A DNA stretch of 64,000 bases. It comes from JABMOV01 sp964344305 (GTDB lineage Bacteria > Fidelibacterota > Marinisomatia > Marinisomatales > JABMOV01). The notes under the pieces are model-generated. The model was not told the origin of the DNA. It saw nothing but the letters and a program-made list of their open reading frames with translations, and searched no databases. Shown in pieces: positions 45,353-54,207 of the stretch. Position numbers and translations under genes: made by a program. The stretch is taken from positions 98,598 to 162,597 of the forward strand of contig CAYFMT010000004.1 in the NCBI GenBank assembly GCA_964344305.1, in the 5' to 3' direction. The first letter of the stretch is position 1; each line of letters begins with the position of its first letter.

Positions 45353-45527
45353 GGTGTACATGCAGGAGATCCTGCACTTGCGCTGCGAGGAATGAAAATT
45401 CATCCACTATGGCATGATGGATCCCATCATGATTGGCGGATGACCACGGCGGAGCATTTAGCGAAGATGAGTCTACGTCACGCAGCTGTGGCTACGGCCA
45501 CACAGGCGTGTCATGCATTGGTACACC
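45353..45527. other. stem-loop-rich block with closing stem (candidate structured RNA or palindromic element)
   Basis: Between the terminator of the DUF1761 gene and the cation-efflux gene. A closing pair GGTGTAC (45353-45359) with GTACACC (45521-45527) surrounds four hairpins: TGCAGG/CCTGCA (45361-45376); GGaATGA/TCATCC (45389-45405, one bulge); CATGATGG/CCATCATG (45413-45431, loop ATC); and CACGC..TGTGGC (tacg) GCCACA..GCGTG (45479-45510, 3 by 3 internal loop). The composition is GC-richer than its flanks. A 70-codon frame (45335-45547) covers it but has no ribosome site and no family, so it is not called. Confidence 0.6.
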
Positions 45528-45546
45528 GGGTTTTCCTGGGTATATA
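45518..45546 (+). promoter_or_regulatory. sigma-70-like promoter of the cation-efflux gene
   Basis: TTGGTA (45518-45523), 17 bases, TATATA (45541-45546), 45 bases before ATG 45592. Its -35 overlaps the 3' arm of the stem-rich block. Confidence 0.45.
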
Positions 45547-45591
45547 AAAAACATTCTCTATCAGTAAATTCCTTCCCAGATATTGAGACAT

Positions 45592-46764
45592 ATGAGTTTA
45601 TTTGAATCCATCACCAATTCTATCGTTCCGGTTGGGAAAGACCCAGTCAGGATTTACAGGAGCAGGATTGGTAAACTCCAGGGGTGGGTATCCATCCTGG
45701 TGAATGCCATATTGTTTGTTTTCAAACTCATTATTGGGCTCATGGTGCATTCCGTGGCCATGATCGCAGATGCCATCCATACCCTTTCGGATGTCATATC
45801 CTCCAGCGTTGTCATCTGGGGATTCCATGAGGCAGAAAAACCAGCAGATGTTGAACATCCGTATGGTCATGGACGAGCCGAATATATTGCAGCTCTAATC
45901 ATCGCTGTCTTATTGTTTGTTGCGGGGATTGAGTTTATTGAATCATCCATAAAAGCCATTTTGAACCCTGAACCCATTGACCCAGCCTGGTGGATGATTA
46001 TTGTGATCATTGTAACAATCATACTGAAGGAGATCACGGCCAGGTATGCTGAATTCCTTTCGACAAAAATTGCATCAGGAGCCCTGCACGCTGATGCATG
46101 GCATCATAGAATCGATGCTATATCATCCTTACTGGTAGTGGTGGCATTTATCATGGCAAAGTTTGATATTCATGGTTTGGATGGATGGGCAGGTTTGGGC
46201 GTGTCTCTATTCATAATGTATACCGGGTATGAGATTGCTAAAGAGTCAGTAGATGATCTGCTAGGGAAACCACCCACAGAAGAAGAAATCGAAGATATCA
46301 GAAAACAGGCTATGGATATTCCAGGTGTGGAAGGTGCACACGATATTGCCATTCACAGTTACGGCAGGGACAAATTCGTGAGTATCCATATTGAGATCGA
46401 CAGCGAAACATCTCCTTCGAAAGCTCATGATATTGCCGAAGAAGTTGAGGAGTCATTGCACAACACTCTTGGTGTTGCACCAACCGTACATATTGATCCG
46501 GTGAAATTGTCGCATCCCATGGTGACCAAAGTGAGAGACTATCTTGAACAAAGCTGGGGATCAGATAATCGTGTCACTGGATTTCATGACGTGAGAGTAG
46601 TAGACACTGACAATCACCATGTCATCCTGTTTGGTGTGAATACCGCACCAAATATGACCAGGAAGCGATCAATTGCATTCAGCCAGGAAATCGAAACGAG
46701 TGTTTTAATAGCATTTCCAGAATATGAAGTAAACATTAAAATATCAGGATTGCATTTGTATTGA
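45592..46764 (+). CDS. cation diffusion facilitator (CDF) family efflux transporter
   Basis: A protein of 390 residues: CDF transporter with about six membrane segments (from LVNAILFVFKLIIGLMVHSVAMIADAIHTLSDVISSS on) and a cytoplasmic C-terminal dimerisation domain (about 230-330). The metal-site signature is AMIADAIHTLSD (HxxxD-like) and the second site is HADAWHHRIDA. An extra C-terminal region (about 310-390; HDVRVVDTDNHHVILFGVNTAPNM) extends it. Such proteins export Zn, Mn, Fe or Co; the metal is not settled. It is co-transcribed with the class V aminotransferase (TGATG overlap). Confidence 0.92.
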   Translation: MSLFESITNSIVPVGKDPVRIYRSRIGKLQGWVSILVNAILFVFKLIIGLMVHSVAMIADAIHTLSDVISSSVVIWGFHEAEKPADVEHPYGHGRAEYIAALIIAVLLFVAGIEFIESSIKAILNPEPIDPAWWMIIVIIVTIILKEITARYAEFLSTKIASGALHADAWHHRIDAISSLLVVVAFIMAKFDIHGLDGWAGLGVSLFIMYTGYEIAKESVDDLLGKPPTEEEIEDIRKQAMDIPGVEGAHDIAIHSYGRDKFVSIHIEIDSETSPSKAHDIAEEVEESLHNTLGVAPTVHIDPVKLSHPMVTKVRDYLEQSWGSDNRVTGFHDVRVVDTDNHHVILFGVNTAPNMTRKRSIAFSQEIETSVLIAFPEYEVNIKISGLHLY

Positions 46765-47909
46765 TGAAGGATTTATCCAAATATAGGCAAGAGTTTCCCC
46801 ATTTGAAGACGGACCAGCTCTATCTTGACCATGCAGCCGTTTCACCCATGAATCTGAGGACAAAACGCGCCATTGAAACGTATATCGATGAGCGAAGCAA
46901 TGAAAAAATCAATAATTACATGGCCACCCTGGATAAAATGGATCAGCTTCGCGAAAAGTTTGGCCAAATTGTCCATGGTGATTCAAAACGTATTGCCATT
47001 GTACAGAATACCACCGATGGTTTTGCGCTGCTGGCGAGGGGGTATCCTTGGAGAGATGGCGATAGAATTATTCTGCACCAACAGGAATTTCCATCCAACG
47101 TATATCCTTGGTATGATCTAAAACCATTTGGTGTAGAAATTGATTTTGTTCGTTCACCTCTTGGGATCGTCACACCGGATGATCTTGAGCCATTGGTCAC
47201 AGACCGTACGGTTTTGCTGGCGGTTAGCTGGGTGCAATATTTATCGGGGTATCGGAATAATATCGCTGAGTTATCCGAGTGGTGTCACCAGAATGATATC
47301 CTGTTAGTTGTTGATGCCATGCAGGGACTGGGAGCACTCGAGTTCAGACAGGATGAGTGGAAAGCAGATTTTGTTTCATCAGGAACGGCAAAGTGGCTCA
47401 TGGGGATTCAGGGAGTTGGGTTTATCTATATCAACGAGGAATTGCAGGGAAAGATACATCCGCCGCACCTTGGCTGGCATAGCAGGAAGTCCTTTTTTGA
47501 TTTTCATAATTATGACCAGCCACTAAAACCCAATGCAGATCGATACGAGTTCGCCACACCTTCGAGTCCGGGTATCTGGGGGACAGATGAAGCCATCGGG
47601 CTCTTGCTTGAAGTTGGGATTGATGATATAGAAAATCGTATTCTAGCTTTAGCCGATAGACTGGCAGATGGCATTGAAAGTGCAGGACTTAAACTGTATA
47701 CTGATAGATATAAAAAGGAATCTAACTCAGGAATAGTCACGTTTTTGCATGAGGATGAATCTCGAAACACCGAGATCCACAAACAACTAGCAGAGAACCG
47801 TATTACGATTTCCCTAAGAGAAAACCTGTTAAGGGTTTCACCTCATTTTTACAATACATTTGATGAAATGGATGAATTTTTATCTGCTTTGCATAACCAA
47901 TTGAATTGA
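46764..47909 (+). CDS. class V aminotransferase/cysteine-desulfurase-like PLP enzyme
   Basis: A protein of 381 residues with the fold-type I PLP architecture: LYLDHAAVSPM, QNTTDGFALLARG, HQQEFPSN, LLVVDAMQGLGAL, PLP-lysine in SSGTAKWLMGIQGVGF, and C-terminal FATPSSPG. It resembles the SufS/isopenicillin-N-epimerase side of the family; the catalytic Cys loop of NifS/SufS (which would activate sulphur) is not clear. Start by TGATG with the CDF gene. Substrate unknown. Confidence 0.8.
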   Translation: MKDLSKYRQEFPHLKTDQLYLDHAAVSPMNLRTKRAIETYIDERSNEKINNYMATLDKMDQLREKFGQIVHGDSKRIAIVQNTTDGFALLARGYPWRDGDRIILHQQEFPSNVYPWYDLKPFGVEIDFVRSPLGIVTPDDLEPLVTDRTVLLAVSWVQYLSGYRNNIAELSEWCHQNDILLVVDAMQGLGALEFRQDEWKADFVSSGTAKWLMGIQGVGFIYINEELQGKIHPPHLGWHSRKSFFDFHNYDQPLKPNADRYEFATPSSPGIWGTDEAIGLLLEVGIDDIENRILALADRLADGIESAGLKLYTDRYKKESNSGIVTFLHEDESRNTEIHKQLAENRITISLRENLLRVSPHFYNTFDEMDEFLSALHNQLN

Positions 47910-47910
47910 T

Positions 47911-48387
47911 TTGTCATCTAAATCAAATAATACAAAGTTCTATTATAATGGTCTCCAGTTTGAATGCACAGGTTGTGGAGATTGTTGTAAATATTCGGAA
48001 GGTGTGGTACTCATAACACCATTGGAGGTTAACCGTGCTGCCGAATACCTTGAAATGGAATATGGTGAATTCATTAATACGTTCACAGATCAGGGAGGGA
48101 AAAAATTTTTCCTGAAAGATGTGGATGATGCCTGCATATTCTTTGAGAATAATGCCTGTCAGATCTATGATGTTCGTCCAACCCAATGCCGAACATTCCC
48201 ATTCTGGCCATCAAATTTAAAATCAAAATATCGCTGGAAAACTGTTTCAGAAAAATGCGAGGGTATCGGACAGGGTAAACGGTATTCAATTGATGAAATC
48301 AACGTTATTAAGGGTGAAGAAGGGGAGACGAGACCCGGCCCTACACCGATTCAAACAATGGATCAGACAATTTCTCCCGAGGAATAA
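47911..48387 (+). CDS. YkgJ-like CxxCxxCC protein
   Basis: A protein of 158 residues with the hallmark cluster CTGCGDCC at about 19-26, followed by DACIFFENNACQIYDVRPTQCRTFPFWP. Such proteins chelate zinc or an iron-sulphur cluster; their role is unknown. The start is TTG at 47911, one base after the preceding stop; no ATG is nearby. It converges with birA, overlapping its end by 25 bases. Confidence 0.82.
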   Translation: MSSKSNNTKFYYNGLQFECTGCGDCCKYSEGVVLITPLEVNRAAEYLEMEYGEFINTFTDQGGKKFFLKDVDDACIFFENNACQIYDVRPTQCRTFPFWPSNLKSKYRWKTVSEKCEGIGQGKRYSIDEINVIKGEEGETRPGPTPIQTMDQTISPEE

Positions 48388-49154
48388 TATTTCACATCTC
48401 CATCAACGTCGATGACAGCTTCCCCTCCAGGAGTTATACCTCTGAAAACGCCTGAAACAATATCTGTTCCATGGTGAAATGCTATGGGCTGGTCCAAAAG
48501 TGTGCAATCATTCAACCAGGATTGAATTATTTTGTTTTCATTGTTGGATTCCATCCAATGATAGCTTTCTGATAGCTTCTTCATAAGAATTGCCAAAACT
48601 TTTTCACGCTGAAAATGCCTGTCTGCAATCATTCTCATGGATGTAATAGATCCCTGTAGATCCAATGGGAAATCATCAGTGGCTTCATTCACATTGAGTC
48701 CGATCCCAATATCAATCGATTTAATCAATCCCTGTGAAATTTGTGATTCAGCGAGTATACCTGAGATCTTTTTCCCATGGACCTGAATATCGTTTGGCCA
48801 CTTCACTGTGGTAGGGATATGAAATTCTTGAACACAGGCCGCTACAGACACACCCGCCATGATGGAAAAAATGCCAGCCTTTTCAGATGGATAATCTGGA
48901 TTCAGACATAGTGTAAATGTGAGAGCAGTGCCGGGTGGACTAAACCACTTTCTGTTTGATCTGCCTTTGCCGGCAGTTTGGTAATTTGTTAGAATGATTT
49001 TCCCGTGACGACGTGTTGATACCGGGATAGATTTTGCCACAGTGTTTGTGGATTCAAGAGAATCAAAATAATCAATATCAGACCCAAATCCATTGGAATC
49101 CAAAAGGGATAAATAGTACTCAATATTAAATGGTATGTAGGATTGGTTATTCAT
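48363..49154 (-). CDS. birA: biotin--[acetyl-CoA-carboxylase] ligase
   Basis: A protein of 263 residues without the N-terminal DNA-binding domain of E. coli BirA. The catalytic motifs are ESTNTVA, GKGRSNRKWFSPPGTALTFT and VKWPNDIQVHGKKISGIL. It attaches biotin to carboxylase carrier proteins, which fits the carboxyltransferase gene at 60149. Start ATG 49154 is directly after the T-run of the LysM gene's terminator. Confidence 0.93.
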   Translation of the reverse strand: MNNQSYIPFNIEYYLSLLDSNGFGSDIDYFDSLESTNTVAKSIPVSTRRHGKIILTNYQTAGKGRSNRKWFSPPGTALTFTLCLNPDYPSEKAGIFSIMAGVSVAACVQEFHIPTTVKWPNDIQVHGKKISGILAESQISQGLIKSIDIGIGLNVNEATDDFPLDLQGSITSMRMIADRHFQREKVLAILMKKLSESYHWMESNNENKIIQSWLNDCTLLDQPIAFHHGTDIVSGVFRGITPGGEAVIDVDGDVKYYSSGEIV

Positions 49155-49183
49155 TGAAAAAAAGGGCAGTAAAACCGCCCTTT
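49155..49183 (-). terminator. LysM-gene terminator abutting birA start
   Basis: A 7-bp stem (AAAGGGC at 49161-49167 with GCCCTTT at 49177-49183) and, on the minus strand, a run of T leading to CA then the ATG of birA at 49154. Confidence 0.65.
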
Positions 49184-49189
49184 ATATTC

Positions 49190-49963
49190 TTAAGATTTTG
49201 ATCCACAGGGATCAATGGTCTCCCGTATGAGCAATTCCATCCCGGGGTGTAAAACACCATCATTGCCTTCCAGTATTTCCTCATTGTCCCAGAATAATAC
49301 AATCCAGGCAAACTCATCACCGTACACATCACGGGCAATGGTCCACAGGGATTCACCTTCATCCGTCGTACGAGGGAAATAGGTAATTTTACAGGCATCC
49401 ACCTGATCGGATGGTTTTAGTAAATCCAGCCAGTTGTACGGATAAATTTGGTTCGGATCTTCCCCAATGGCGTCTTTATTCCAGTTATAGATACTGCGCC
49501 ACATGGTCCAGTCATTGTACTCCTGCTTGGCAATTTTAATGAGGAAATCACCTTTCTGGATCATATAACTGTCCCAGGCACTGTCCGGGAAAAGAACTTC
49601 CTGAGAATAATCGAATCGTGGTTTCCGTTGATCAAGGAAAACGGGTTCCTTTGGTTCAGCCTCCACGATTTCGGTTGATTTATCTGGAGTGTTGGATTCA
49701 TTGGCAGTGGAAGGAGCTTCGGTTATTGCAGGTGGTTCCGGGACCGGTTCAGGAGCTGGCGTGGTAGGTTCTTCTGCAACCATAGCCATTGATTCTTCTT
49801 CAGGAAATTCCGGCTCTGCATCATTCATGTCAAGTCCAAGTCGGTTATTCTCAACAGGGATTTCTGCTTCCTTTGGTGGATCCGGTTCAACCAGTTCCTG
49901 TGATTGTTTCGCACACCCCGCAATAAGCAAAAGCAGTGCAAGTGATAACGATAAAAGTTTCAT
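49190..49963 (-). CDS. LysM-domain lipoprotein
   Basis: A protein of 257 residues with a lipobox (LLLLIAGC). Residues about 25-110 are a long proline/glutamate-rich linker. Two LysM-like domains follow: DSYMIQKGDFLIKIAKQEYNDWTMWRSIYNWN and EGESLWTIARDVYGDEFAWIVLFWDN. LysM modules bind peptidoglycan, so it probably anchors to the cell wall from the membrane. ATG 49963 is chosen since the signal peptide begins there. The gene follows the mutase gene on the same strand. Confidence 0.85.
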   Translation of the reverse strand: MKLLSLSLALLLLIAGCAKQSQELVEPDPPKEAEIPVENNRLGLDMNDAEPEFPEEESMAMVAEEPTTPAPEPVPEPPAITEAPSTANESNTPDKSTEIVEAEPKEPVFLDQRKPRFDYSQEVLFPDSAWDSYMIQKGDFLIKIAKQEYNDWTMWRSIYNWNKDAIGEDPNQIYPYNWLDLLKPSDQVDACKITYFPRTTDEGESLWTIARDVYGDEFAWIVLFWDNEEILEGNDGVLHPGMELLIRETIDPCGSKS

Positions 49964-49989
49964 TCTACCCCCATATGTTTTATGGTTTA

Positions 49990-51480
49990 TTAAAACGTAT
50001 CCGTGTGTTCTCCAAAACACTCTCTAAGTGCATCGGCGATTTCACCGAGAGTCGCATCCACTCGGACACATTGTATGATAATAGGCATTAAGTTTTCAGA
50101 AGTTCCCGCAGCTTTTGCTAAACGATCCAATTCTGTGCGCACCATCAAATGATCCCTGCCTGATTTATATTCATTTACAGATGCCCGCTGTCGATCCACT
50201 TCTTCAAGGTTTATGGATAATAAATCGGGATCCGGTTGATCCGTGGTTTGAAACCGATTAATTCCAACAACAACAACATCTCCCGAGTCAACCTTCTTTT
50301 GGTAGTCATAAGCGGATCGGGATATTTCATTCTGGATCCACCCCTGCTCAATGGCTTTAACTGCACCACCCATGTCATCTATTTCTTTTATGATTGACTG
50401 AGCTTCTTCCTCAAGTTTTTCAGTTAGCTCTTCCACCACATAACTTCCACCAAATGGATCGGGATGCTGAGGAATTCCTGATTCGTGTGCAAGCACCTGC
50501 TGGGTTCGTAGCGCCAGTCTTACAGTTTCATCTGTGGGAAGTGCCAGTGCTTCATCCTTGCTGTTTGTATGCAGGGATTGGGTTCCTCCAAGAATGGCTG
50601 ACATAGCCTGGACCGTTGTACGCACCACATTGTTATCTATTTGTTGTGCTGTAAGTGTGGATCCCCCTGTTTGAGTATGGAACCGGCATAACATGGCTTT
50701 TTCATTGGTAACGCCAAATCTTTCCTTCATGATGGTTGCCCACAACCTTCGAGCCGCTCGAAACTTGGATACCTCCATGAGAAAATCATTGTGCGCATTG
50801 AAGAAAAAGGAAAGACGACTGCCAAATATATTGGGATCAAGACCACAGTCAAGCGCCGACTGGACATAGGCAATTCCGTTTGCCAGAGTGAAGGCGAGTT
50901 CCTGCGCTGCCGTGCTTCCAGCTTCACGGATGTGATATCCCGAAATGGATATGGTATTCCATTTGGGTACATGTGTCGCACAGAAATCGAAAATGTCTGT
51001 TACAAGTCTCATGGAAGGCTCAGGAGGAAAGATATATGTACCCCGGGCAATGTACTCCTTCAGTATATCGTTCTGTATGGTCCCCCTAAGTTTATCAGCA
51101 GCCACACCCTGCCGTTCTGCATTTACAATGTATAAAGCCAGGAGGATAGAAGCTGTAGCATTTATGGTCATAGATGTGGAAATCTTTTCCAGGGGAATAT
51201 CTTTAAAAAGAGTGGCCATATTTTCGTTCGTGGATATGGGCACACCAACACGTCCAACTTCTCCATCGGCCATAGAATGATCTGAGTCAAATCCAATCTG
51301 TGTGGGAAGGTCGAAAGCGACGGATAGACCGCTCACACCTTGATCCAAAAGATATTGGTATCGCCGATTGGACTCTTCAGCGGTTGTAAAACCGGAATAC
51401 TGTCGCATGGTCCACAACCTTTTCCGATACATGTCTCGATATACACCGCGAGTAAATGGATAGGCTCCTGGTTTTTCCAT
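49990..51480 (-). CDS. mutB: methylmalonyl-CoA mutase, catalytic (large) subunit
   Basis: A protein of 496 residues with YPFTRGVYRDMYRKRLWTMRQYSGF, LSVAFDLPTQIGFDSDHSMA, GTIQNDILKEYIARGTYIFPPEPSMRL, ISISGYHIREAG, FFFNAHNDF and GGTQSLHTNS. The Tyr of MRQY and the Arg of PSMR agree with methylmalonyl-CoA rather than isobutyryl-CoA use. The C-terminal cobalamin-binding domain is absent, so a separate B12 subunit is needed, and it is not in this window. The N-terminus is about 30-50 residues shorter than in most relatives. The start overlaps the DjlA-like gene by TGATG. Confidence 0.9.
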   Translation of the reverse strand: MEKPGAYPFTRGVYRDMYRKRLWTMRQYSGFTTAEESNRRYQYLLDQGVSGLSVAFDLPTQIGFDSDHSMADGEVGRVGVPISTNENMATLFKDIPLEKISTSMTINATASILLALYIVNAERQGVAADKLRGTIQNDILKEYIARGTYIFPPEPSMRLVTDIFDFCATHVPKWNTISISGYHIREAGSTAAQELAFTLANGIAYVQSALDCGLDPNIFGSRLSFFFNAHNDFLMEVSKFRAARRLWATIMKERFGVTNEKAMLCRFHTQTGGSTLTAQQIDNNVVRTTVQAMSAILGGTQSLHTNSKDEALALPTDETVRLALRTQQVLAHESGIPQHPDPFGGSYVVEELTEKLEEEAQSIIKEIDDMGGAVKAIEQGWIQNEISRSAYDYQKKVDSGDVVVVGINRFQTTDQPDPDLLSINLEEVDRQRASVNEYKSGRDHLMVRTELDRLAKAAGTSENLMPIIIQCVRVDATLGEIADALRECFGEHTDTF

Positions 51481-52190
51481 CAGGAAAGACCTCGTTCCTG
51501 TTTAATGGATTGATAGGCGTCGTTGACGGCTTTGAATTTTTCTTCAGCCGTTTTTTGGATGTCCACACCAAGATGAGCCACTTTATCCGGATGATATTTG
51601 TTGGCCATTTTTCTGTAAGCCTTTTTCAACTCAATATCAGTGGCTTTTTCGTCAATCTCCAGAATCTTATAGGCAGATTCCGTGTCCTTATAGAACATGG
51701 CCTTTATAGATGTAAAATCATTCTGGTTGACATTTAAATATCCTGCAATGATCCGAATCATTTCTACTTCTTTGGGATGTACATGTCCATCGGATTGTGA
51801 AAGGCCAAAAAGCACATGGATTAATTCCAGTCGACTGGGGTGATCCATGGACCGCTGGATCTGTCGACAGACATCAGCGAGAGGATAATCCTGGTCAAGA
51901 ATATCCTTGAACAGAATCATGTATTCTTGAGAGCTGTAACTGGGGAGCTGACGCTTCAGGAAAGATTTCACATAATCCAACTCAGATTTCAATAAACGAT
52001 CGTCGGCTTTCATAACTTTAGCAAAGAGAACCAGAACAGAGACAATGAAATCCCCTGGACGTGTTCTGGGCGTCGTCCTTCCATAGCTGGAATCGTATTG
52101 GCGCTGGAATCCAAAACCACCTTGATTTGAATCGGACATGGATGCCAGTGCATATCCAATAATGCCTCCGATGGGACCTCCAAGTGCCAA
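51480..52190 (-). CDS. DjlA-like co-chaperone (TerB-like plus DnaJ domain)
   Basis: A protein of 236 residues. A glycine-rich N-terminus (ALGGPIGGIIGYALASM) suggests a membrane segment. Then a TerB-like domain (about 50-160; DFIVSVLVLFAKVMKADDRLLKSELDYV, HVLFGLSQSDGHVHPKE) and a C-terminal J domain with YKILEIDEKATDIELKKAYRKMANKYHPDK carrying the HPD motif. The visible start is TTG 52190, but one base removed from an A6 run at 52213-52218 (read on the minus strand) would give an ATG (52221) and the sequence MKNLIWGGIGLALGG. See findings. Confidence 0.8.
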   Translation of the reverse strand: MALGGPIGGIIGYALASMSDSNQGGFGFQRQYDSSYGRTTPRTRPGDFIVSVLVLFAKVMKADDRLLKSELDYVKSFLKRQLPSYSSQEYMILFKDILDQDYPLADVCRQIQRSMDHPSRLELIHVLFGLSQSDGHVHPKEVEMIRIIAGYLNVNQNDFTSIKAMFYKDTESAYKILEIDEKATDIELKKAYRKMANKYHPDKVAHLGVDIQKTAEEKFKAVNDAYQSIKQERGLS

Positions 52191-52384
52191 TCCAATGCCA
52201 CCCCAGATAAGGTTTTTTCATAATGCCACAATTATTCCTATGTTTACTTTACTGGTTTTAGAGTCATTGTAAAATCGATATCTGTATGATCACCAGGATT
52301 GAAATGATATTACGACTACGAATTGACTGAAATCAGATTGAAAAACTACGCAGGTTCGTTGAGGGGAAAAAAGTATATTCAGGC

Positions 52385-52918
52385 ATGCAGAAATCCTTCA
52401 GAATGAAGATTGGCTACATGTTACGATCGTTGCGAAAACCATTATTTCACAATTCTATTGTACGGTTTTCTGCCGATGGGGGAGGGGTCAGTTCTGTTCT
52501 TATTATCCTCCCTGATCAGGAGGAAGAATACAGGATTGCCCGACATTATTTTAAATCCATTCAATTGGAACATCCCGAAATTGATTTTCAGTTTATAATT
52601 ATTCCACCAGATACTGCAGATATAAAAAATTCATCCAATGGTATATTTATTCTTTCCAGAGATGACCTTGACAGGTGGCACCTTCCGAAAAAGGAATTTG
52701 TTGATCGAATATATGAAAAGACATATGATGCGGTGATCAACTTATGTACAGGTTTAAACCTCATGGCAGAATGGATCATGCATTTTTCTGAAAGCCCAAT
52801 ACGGATTGGATATAAAACACAAAAACTGTTAAATCATTATAATCTGTTAATTGAAAGAAAAAGAAAAGTATCCCTGGAAAAAACCTATATTCAAATACAA
52901 CGGATTTTAGGCTTATGA
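52385..52918 (+). CDS. hypothetical protein (Rossmann-like)
   Basis: A protein of 177 residues; I do not recognise a family. It has a positively charged N-terminus, then a Rossmann-like stretch SVLIILPDQEEEYRIARHYFKSIQLEHPEIDFQFIIIPP and a C-terminal AEWIMHFSESPIRIGYKTQKLLNHYNLLI. This slightly resembles glycosyltransferase family 9 proteins. It overlaps the GlmU-like gene by ATGA, so a role in cell-wall sugar synthesis is possible. An ATG at 52403 is an alternative start. Confidence 0.55.
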   Translation: MQKSFRMKIGYMLRSLRKPLFHNSIVRFSADGGGVSSVLIILPDQEEEYRIARHYFKSIQLEHPEIDFQFIIIPPDTADIKNSSNGIFILSRDDLDRWHLPKKEFVDRIYEKTYDAVINLCTGLNLMAEWIMHFSESPIRIGYKTQKLLNHYNLLIERKRKVSLEKTYIQIQRILGL

Positions 52919-54108
52919 ACATCTATTTCTTTGAAGATCAAACAGCATTACAATTCGATCCGATTTCTTTGACGCGCCCTGTTCAGAATATCCGATGTGG
53001 TCCTTTCACATTTCTCGAATGGAATTTACAGAGGGTGCCGAGAGATGCAGTGATTCATGTTGTCGTTAGAAAAGATCTCGAAGACGTTACAAGGGAACAG
53101 TTGCCTGGAATAGAGGTGAATCCCGATTCGTTTCTTGATGGAGTCTGGGTATCAGCTTCAGCAATTCTAAATGAAAATGAATGGGCTCAACTACTGGAAA
53201 AACCCATGCAATGTGTATCAGAAGAATTGCCTGTCGCATTCCACCTCAATGCTGAGCAGGCAACATCATTTTTTCAAAGTAGATGTACCATTACACAATT
53301 TCAACCCCAGGGATTGATTGCTCAGGAAATTGCGAACAAACCACCACAATATCTCTGGGAAGTCCTCCCACTTGCAAACAATCTTATGGCGGAAATGGAA
53401 TCATTGGAAAAACCCCCTGGTTTTTCTGATGGTGTTACTGGATTGAATGTAAAGGACATCCATATCCATGATTCGGCACGTGTATTCCCACATGTGGTGT
53501 TGAATGCCGAGGAGGGTCCCATCATAATTGATGAGGGTGCTTCCGTGTTACCGTTTACGTACATTCAGGGACCCGCGGTTGTAGGCAATGGATCAACCAT
53601 AACACCTCATACCCAGTACAAAAAATCTTACTGTGGTCCACATTGCAAACTTGGAGGTGAAATCAATAAATCCATCATTCAGGGATTTTCAAACAAATCA
53701 CATGATGGTTATTTAGGTGATTCATACATAGGTGAATGGGTCAACCTTGGTGCTGGAACAACGAACAGCAACCTGAAAAATAACTATAAACCAGTGGCGG
53801 TTTCAGTACAGGGGACTCCCGTAAATACCGGGAGTCTGTTTGCCGGTTTGTATATGGGTGACCACAGCAAAACAGCCATAGGAACACAGTTCAACACGGG
53901 AACAACTGTTGGACCTGCATGCAATATTGTGTCCACTGATTTGCCTCCAAAATATATTCGTCCATTCACCTGGTATATCATGGGAAAACATCGACATACA
54001 TTGTATGATAAATTTGTCGATGCTGCTCAGGTATCCATGGGACGCAGGAACCAATCCCTGTCAACCGCAGCCAGAATTCTTTACAAATCCATTTGGGAGA
54101 AGAGATAA
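52915..54108 (+). CDS. GlmU-like alternate nucleotidyltransferase/acetyltransferase
   Basis: A protein of 397 residues. N-terminal segment (FEDQTALQFDPISLTRPVQNIRCGPFTFLEW) and a left-handed beta-helix C-terminal half (DIHIHDSARVFPHVVLNAEEGPIIIDEGASVLPFTYIQGPAVVGNGS, SNLKNNYKPV) match the alternate bacterial GlmU family. It would supply UDP-N-acetylglucosamine for peptidoglycan. It has an ATGA overlap with the preceding gene. It is clearly not a standard GlmU, as the N-terminal signature LAAGxGTRM is missing. Confidence 0.85.
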   Translation: MNIYFFEDQTALQFDPISLTRPVQNIRCGPFTFLEWNLQRVPRDAVIHVVVRKDLEDVTREQLPGIEVNPDSFLDGVWVSASAILNENEWAQLLEKPMQCVSEELPVAFHLNAEQATSFFQSRCTITQFQPQGLIAQEIANKPPQYLWEVLPLANNLMAEMESLEKPPGFSDGVTGLNVKDIHIHDSARVFPHVVLNAEEGPIIIDEGASVLPFTYIQGPAVVGNGSTITPHTQYKKSYCGPHCKLGGEINKSIIQGFSNKSHDGYLGDSYIGEWVNLGAGTTNSNLKNNYKPVAVSVQGTPVNTGSLFAGLYMGDHSKTAIGTQFNTGTTVGPACNIVSTDLPPKYIRPFTWYIMGKHRHTLYDKFVDAAQVSMGRRNQSLSTAARILYKSIWEKR

Positions 54109-54207
54109 TCCTAATTCTTTCACGGCGAGTAATCGCTGTATTTTTTTGATATTGACGAATCAGAAGCCCCCATGTATATTACCGCCCGATTTTAGAAGGA
54201 TAATTGA

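Noticed and set aside
45353..45527. NiCo or yybP-type metal riboswitch for the CDF gene
   Set aside because: The block precedes the probable promoter (TTGGTA-N17-TATATA) of the CDF gene and shows none of the known core sequences.
45335..45547. A 70-codon frame over the stem-rich block
   Set aside because: It has no ribosome site, no family resemblance and coincides with palindromes, so the block is better explained as structured or repeated DNA.
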